From Macrobrachium rosenbergii (taxonomy: Eukaryota; Arthropoda; Malacostraca; Decapoda; Palaemonidae), in the NCBI RefSeq assembly GCF_040412425.1, contig NC_089766.1, forward strand, positions 18,420,401 to 18,484,400: a stretch of DNA of 64,000 nucleotides. The letters are read 5' to 3'. Numbering within the stretch: the stretch's first letter is position 1; every line of letters starts with the position of its first letter. The notes beneath the pieces are model-generated. The model was not told where the DNA came from. It saw only the letters and a program-made list of their open reading frames with translations, and searched no databases. The position numbers and the translations under genes were made by a program. Below, piece by piece: positions 59,080-64,000 of the stretch.

Positions 59080-59285
59080 TACTATTCTCCTTGCATTTTA
59101 ATATATTTTTATCTGTTTATTAATTTATTATTTTTTTCTTTTTTAATAAGTGAGATTTCTTCTTTTTGTATTTCCCTTTATTTCCTCTTACTTCTTCCTA
59201 ATGAACACCATATTCTTTGGAAGCTTGAATTTCAAGCCAATGGCCCCTGTAGGCTTGTTCCTTATGAATAGTGTTCATCATCTGA
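59080..59285 (+). repeat. 3' UTR of the non-LTR element (family-defining segment)
   Basis: Begins after the stop and includes a T-rich part (TTTATTAATTTATTATTTTT), TTTTTGTATTTCCC, AATGAACACCATATTCTTTGG, TTGAATTTCAAGCCAATGGC and GTTCATCATCTGAATAATG, then runs into (AAT)n. These blocks, in the same order and directly before (AAT)n, are what identify the truncated copies elsewhere in this window. Confidence 0.8.
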
Positions 59286-59291
59286 ATAATG

Positions 59292-59381
<90 letters not shown>
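59286..59381. repeat. (AAT)n tail of the non-LTR element
   Basis: About 32 AAT units directly after the 3' UTR. It is followed by conserved coding fragment B on the minus strand. Confidence 0.95.
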
Positions 59382-59530
59382 TGAAGGGAGTAGACCCTCT
59401 TTCAAGCATGTTCTATCAAACAGATGGCAGCATCAGCAGAATTGATTCTATACAAAGTCTTTTCAATTGTTCTCACTATTCTCTTTTCTTCAGGGCTGAT
59501 ACCTGCTAAGAGCTGGTCGATATGCATAAT
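59382..59530 (-). pseudogene. Conserved coding fragment B, copy 2
   Basis: On the minus strand, Met-His-Ile-Asp-Gln starts a ~37-codon frame (EEKRIVRTIEKTLYRINSAD, then AICLIEHA) interrupted by a TGA before the array edge. It is homologous at protein level to 14,557-14,702 (minus), including position relative to the trinucleotide array. It is probably a piece of a retroelement ORF; family unknown. Confidence 0.45.
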
Positions 59531-59534
59531 CTGG

Positions 59535-60730
59535 ATAAGAAGAAAGGAAATAGTTTTAAAAAATTAGAGTCACATTTTATTCTGGTGGAGTTTCAGGATG
59601 TCAGCGTCGCTCTTGAGTGGTAAAGAATTTTTGTAGCGTCGTCGTTGAGTGGTTGAGAGTCTTTGTAGAGGTTTTCTAAGGGCACCAACGTTTCAAACCG
59701 TATCTTCGGTCTGTTGTCAAGGCGGGGTGGCCCACAAAGCAAACAAAAAAGACTGGACTCGCTGAATTGGGGATTCCAGCAACAGTGGCGGAAGAGGAAG
59801 CGGACCCCAGCTGGGATGTCATTTAGCCATCAAAAATATTATCCTAAAATGATTCTACGTGATGAGCAACAGCAGCAAAGTCATTGACTCCAGAAACTAC
59901 CTTTGGGTCATTTCATCTTGAAAACAAAACTTTGTTGGTGGTGTTGACCTCCAGGGTAAACCCCTCATTCGGGTGTTAGGAAAGAAAATTATGTAACACT
60001 TTTAGGTGTATCGCTGTGTCCCAGTCGTGTACCATCATTACTGTTATCATCATCACCGTTAATATTTGTTGTGATTGCGCCAGCATGTCAATGATACTTA
60101 TACTTTGCTTTCACTGTCTTGCTGAAGCGTGCTTTATAAGTAATCCTTAATAATAGATGAATAAACACGCTAATTAGAAAGATTACGTAACTCCAAGTAA
60201 AGAAAGGTAAAAAATCTGAATGCCGGAAGTGCTGTCAAAAGAGCTGCACTAAGAGGGAACGCCAACAGCTGAAAGTAGAAAACGGAACCTAATTAATTTG
60301 GACAAGTAAACAAAAAAATCTCAATTCTTAAGAAAGAAAGAAAAAAGACATCAAAGAAATAAGCGAAAACTTGGGTTATTTGGTCAGAGTCAACATTTAC
60401 TATCGCCGGGAAAAATCGCACGATAAACTTTATCGTTTCAGAATTGCCGTAATATCATTACGCTCGTTTTCTGTGAAGACTGATTACACCAATTAAGCCA
60501 TCTTTATTTTCTAAGAAGAAACTTTTCATTGCAGTATTCTTGCATGAATATCAAAGCCAGGATTATATTGGTGATTAAGCAATATTTTCCTTCCGGAGAA
60601 AGTATCAAAGGGTATCACCGTGCCAATTTCCAAATGTTTAGGTACATAAATATCAAAGAATAATGTTTACTCTTATGAAGAGCGATTTTCATCCGAGGAC
60701 TTTAAAGGGACATCGGAAGCAAAACAATGT
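59535..60730. other. Unassigned sequence
   Basis: No gene, RNA or in-window repeat relationship recognised. Confidence 0.4.
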
Positions 60731-60735
60731 TTTCC

Positions 60736-60823
<88 letters not shown>
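60736..60823. repeat. (TTA)n microsatellite
   Basis: About 29 TTA units; flanks do not match the non-LTR 3' UTR. Confidence 0.97.
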
Positions 60824-60953
60824 CAACTGAAATCGTTCGCAAATGATACCCGAACCACAAAGAGACTTCCCAACTAACAGCATCTTCCATTCAAGTCATC
60901 TTGCTTTCAGAGAGAAAGCAGTTTTCTAATAGGGGAAGAGTTTGAATTCGGAC

Positions 60954-60954
<1 letters not shown>

Positions 60955-61019
<65 letters not shown>
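60955..61019. repeat. (CT)n microsatellite
   Basis: About 32 CT units. Confidence 0.97.
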
Positions 61020-61022
<3 letters not shown>

Positions 61023-61223
61023 CAAGAACTTCATCTGTAGGCACTGCGTTTCAGCGTAAATTTTTGATAGGGAAAAATAAAATGAACAAAAGAGCATCTG
61101 GCTAATCTCTTTATTTTAAAACAAAGAGTTTTTCTAGACTGCTTTAAAAAGCATAACGAAACATACAACAGGAAAGCAAGCAAAGAGATCGTTGTGTCCA
61201 GCGACCCGATGCAGTCTCAAAAA

Positions 61224-61254
<31 letters not shown>

Positions 61255-61305
61255 AAAAAGAAGAAGAAGAAGAAGAAGAAGAAGAAGAAGAAAAAGAAGA
61301 AGAAG
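61224..61305. repeat. (GAA)n microsatellite
   Basis: About 27 GAA/AAG units with two AAAAAG interruptions. Confidence 0.97.
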
Positions 61306-61309
61306 CAAA

Positions 61310-61805
61310 TGAGATGGGTCTGCAGCCTCTGACGACTGGACCTCTGTCATGGAAGCCTCAGCAGCGATGAGGGTCAACAAAAGCCACAGGGAATGAGTTC
61401 CGATTTTTCCTGTGAATATTTTTTCTTTTCCTAAAACATTTTAGACAGCATGAAAGGACGTGATCGCTACTGCAGTGAAGTTTATTCTCTTTTCTGCTGC
61501 AGAAATAGATTCCTTGTTATGGAAGCAATGTTGATGAGAGAGTTATTCCTATACAAAGAGAGAGACAGAGAAAGGGAATCTGTTTCCCGTGACGTTTGAA
61601 GAAATATAGCCAACAAGCTACCGGAAGCGATACATCTAGATTTAGGCTTCGGGATCCTGTCGACTCCGTTTAGGCAATGTGCCGCTCCGGCAGTTCATCC
61701 GCTGGACTTGCTGAAGGACAAGTTTCCTTGGTTTGACCAATAATAATAGTAATTCAAGGATGATGTTTTCTTTAATAACTTCTATCCTTCTTCCTCCTCT
61801 TCTTC
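61310..61805. other. Unassigned sequence
   Basis: No feature recognised. Confidence 0.4.
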
Positions 61806-61808
61806 TTT

Positions 61809-61810
61809 TC

Positions 61811-61885
<75 letters not shown>
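61809..61885. repeat. (AAT)n microsatellite
   Basis: About 25 ATA/AAT units. The sequence before it (CTTCTTCCTCCTCTTC) does not match the non-LTR 3' UTR. Confidence 0.97.
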
Positions 61886-61888
<3 letters not shown>

Positions 61889-62096
61889 TTTAAAGTAATA
61901 ATGAGAGGGAAGCTCAGAAGCCACTCCTCTTCTCACCATCACAACTATCAATTATTCCTTCATCTTCTCTGAACATTTAGTCCAGACTCTTTTCCTCGCC
62001 ATTTTCTCTTTCGCAAGTGTATACACTTATGAAAATTCCTTTGAGGAAACCACGCACATATTTCCAGCAACAGATCCCCTTTCCAAACATATTTCC

Positions 62097-62101
<5 letters not shown>

Positions 62102-62186
<85 letters not shown>
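62102..62186. repeat. (GA)n microsatellite
   Basis: About 42 GA units. Confidence 0.97.
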
Positions 62187-62189
<3 letters not shown>

Positions 62190-62190
<1 letters not shown>

Positions 62191-63120
62191 TTAACTGAAA
62201 ACACGCTGCTTGCCTTTTGTACTTAAAGACATACAAAATAAAATACAAAATAGGAGGATGTGTTCTTCTTTAACACTTCTCCTTGTATTAACAAACGAGT
62301 GAGGCTCTTCAGGGGAAGTCCTCACGGCATATTTGGTGGCAGCCCACAACATGTACCACCCTCCAAGCTTAACCTGGCGCACTTTTAAAAAACAATAGCA
62401 AACACAAAACATCTCTTTGAGACGTGTATATCTCGAAAGATATACTCTTTGCGGGATGAGACTGATACATTCAGTCGACTATGAATTCCCGTTCAAGTAA
62501 TCACTGCTAATGCTTACAAGCATGCAGAATTCTTAAACTTAATCTGCAAGACGGATGAGATCGCCAAACCGAGCGATCGTGAGCAATCCCCGTCACATTC
62601 ATAAGTGGCCCTGCCACAAACAAGAAGACGTTCCTAAAGGGCGTTGGTTTTGCCTCCAGTTGGACAAGAATCAAAACACCGAGAGAAGGAAGAAGTTGTA
62701 TCCTGCCGGGTGTCATCTTCGCTTAAACGTTTCGACAATCAAGCCCGAGAGAAGCAGGAAGCTGTTTCCTGTATCAAGTTTTCGTCGCCTGTGATCGACA
62801 ACAATCTTTCTCCACGGGAACAAATAGGAACGAGTTTTTCAGAATTGTCTGAACCCTGTTGCGAAGTTCTCCATAACAAGCAGATGCCTGTGTGTCCTAC
62901 AATCCAGTCGTGTTGATCATCAGCGCCGACCTACTTCGACAAAAGAAGTGAGGCTGCTAGCTCCACGGTCTTCGGCAATTCTCCCATATAAACCACAGCT
63001 AAGTCTACTTATTTCATAGTCTTTGGGGTTGAGCAGTAGTGTAACCTAATACAGCGAAAACTGTGTCCTGTAGTCGGAGATCTGATCCGTAAGTTTCATC
63101 CCCGTAAACTTTTCTTTTTC
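62190..63120. other. Unassigned sequence upstream of gag fragment
   Basis: Two overlapping plus frames (62,555-62,794, 79 codons; 62,644-62,916, 90 codons) have charged, non-repetitive composition but no recognised domain. Their position upstream of a gag fragment on the same strand makes an LTR or leader relic possible, but no terminal repeat could be checked because the element runs into an assembly gap. Confidence 0.3.
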
Positions 63121-63161
63121 TTGTAGGAAGTGAATATTTTAACTTAGTTTATTTTGTCGTT

Positions 63162-63791
63162 ATGAGAATTTCTTTTCAATTGCAAGAGGCAAGGTCATTT
63201 ATTGAATGTGCCAAGGGTGATGCGGGTTCTTGGCTACGCACGGTTTCGTTTCAGGCTTGCCAAACCTGGGATAATTTTACGGGTACTTTACTGAAGGTGT
63301 ACAGTACTGAGTCCGAGCTGGATGAAGTCCTAGCCTTGAGGAGTATCTATAAATTAGCAGATAAAAAATGGCGTATCAGTAATTATCCGAACTGCCCTGA
63401 TCGCAGATAAATTTCAAGAGTGGCATTCAAAGCTACTTAGTTCCTCTTGGGCAAATGGTAATATGATGCGAACCACAGACGTGCGCCATCTAATGTACCT
63501 TGCAGAAGTGACTGGTATGCTGCCAGACAGATTAGTACCTTGTTTCGATGTCAAACTTGATAGAACCTCTAGTGAAGTGACAATTCAAGATCAGATTAAG
63601 AGGCCTATGGCGAAATGTCCAGATTTAGATCCAACAATTATATCTGTCGTTGAAAATAATCAAGTTAAGCAGGCTACTGCAGGTACGGCTGCAGCTCAAC
63701 AGGATAATGCGGTTAGCTCCGCCAACCAGCAAATGAAATGCTTTAATTGTAACCGTATTGGTCACTATAAAAGTGACTGTAGGACAAATTA
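63162..63791 (+). pseudogene. Retroelement Gag fragment with CCHC knuckle, frameshifted and cut by a gap
   Basis: The plus frame from 63,162 encodes a Gag capsid-like helix (FIECAKGDAGSWLRTV, then the TWDNF and LLKVY motifs) and ends at 63,410. A second frame picks up near 63,365, at the A5 run in GATAAAAAATGG, and continues LIADKFQEWHSKLL, LAEVTGMLPDRLV and a single perfect CX2CX4HX4C zinc knuckle, CFNCNRIGHYKSDC, at about 63,739-63,780. Sequence becomes N after 63,791. The layout suggests a Ty3/gypsy- or Copia-type Gag; the type is not certain. A one-base error or mutation in the A run explains the frame change. Confidence 0.6.
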
Positions 63792-64000
63792 NNNNNNNNN
63801 NNNNNNNNNNNNNNNNNNNNNNNNNNNNNNNNNNNNNNNNNNNNNNNNNNNNNNNNNNNNNNNNNNNNNNNNNNNNNNNNNNNNNNNNNNNNNNNNNNNN
63901 NNNNNNNNNNNNNNNNNNNNNNNNNNNNNNNNNNNNNNNNNNNNNNNNNNNNNNNNNNNNNNNNNNNNNNNNNNNNNNNNNNNNNNNNNNNNNNNNNNNN
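63792..64000. other. Assembly gap (N)
   Basis: Undetermined bases to the window end, cutting the Gag fragment after its zinc knuckle. Confidence 1.

Larger units (their letters stand above)
58135..59381 (+). mobile_element. Non-LTR retrotransposon 3' half with (AAT)n tail
   Basis: The plus strand carries the end of reverse transcriptase, a C-terminal region, a ~205-bp 3' UTR and an (AAT)n tail, in that order. The 5' half (endonuclease and first part of RT) is missing, as expected for 5'-truncated insertions. The 3' UTR is found next to other (AAT/TTA)n arrays at 14.87, 34.9-36.5 and (without its end) 45.5 kb. The coding part recurs at 47.2 kb. Several frame changes show it is inactive. Clade assignment (CR1/Jockey-like) is a guess. 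Confidence 0.82.

Overview
This window looks like repeat-dominated, intergenic or intronic DNA from an arthropod, most likely a decapod crustacean. The grounds are very dense AT, AG/CT and AAT/TTA microsatellites, TTAGG-type (arthropod) telomere-like motifs at about 1.28 kb and 28.35 kb, and many retroelement remnants. The decapod assignment is inference. No complete, intact host protein-coding gene could be recognised. Most long open frames are either translations of microsatellites or pieces of mobile elements.

Layout. 1-4.4 kb: a comparatively GC-rich block with pieces of an LTR-retrotransposon-like gag/protease on the minus strand. 5.95-7.4 kb and 17.65-19.06 kb: two inverted copies of a roughly 1.4 kb dispersed repeat, with a partial third copy at 0.77-1.06 kb. 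10.96-12.49 kb: a 1,535-bp DNA transposon with about 50-bp terminal inverted repeats and a TAA target-site duplication (PIF/Harbinger-like). 12.8-23.1 kb: long AT arrays, including about 1 kb at 16.6-17.6 kb, with further dispersed repeats. 22.5-24.8 kb: two pieces of non-LTR retrotransposons. 25-29 kb: largely unassigned AT-rich sequence with a short tandem duplication.

29.6-34.5 kb: a decayed BEL/Pao LTR retrotransposon on the minus strand (zinc knuckles, protease, RT, RNase H, integrase, C-terminal domain), broken by at least five frameshifts. 34.9-36.5 kb: four tandem ~0.4 kb units, each carrying a (TTA)n array and the 3' end of a non-LTR element. 36.8-38.2 kb: a compound GA minisatellite. 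39.6-40.6 kb: a multi-hairpin repeat and a SINE-like repeat. 40.94-41.97 kb: a ~42-bp minisatellite. 45.0-45.5 kb: a GA/CT hairpin array. 47.86-48.39 kb: a large foldback with ~250-bp arms. 56.9-57.5 kb: a tRNA-like SINE head running into an AT array, next to a ~100-bp-arm hairpin. 58.1-59.4 kb: the 3' half of a non-LTR retrotransposon ending in an (AAT)n tail, which explains several of the AAT/TTA arrays elsewhere in the window. 63.1-63.8 kb: a frameshifted gag fragment running into an assembly gap (63,792-64,000 are N).

Possible host exons are weak. The best are 52,728-52,984 (minus) and 55,683-55,921 (plus), which have splice-site-like borders but no recognisable family. I did not find a new multi-gene system. 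The most notable items are the four-hairpin repeat family, the 47.9 kb foldback, the non-LTR element whose tail is the AAT microsatellite, and the inverted 1.4 kb repeat with a small conserved signal-peptide-like frame.
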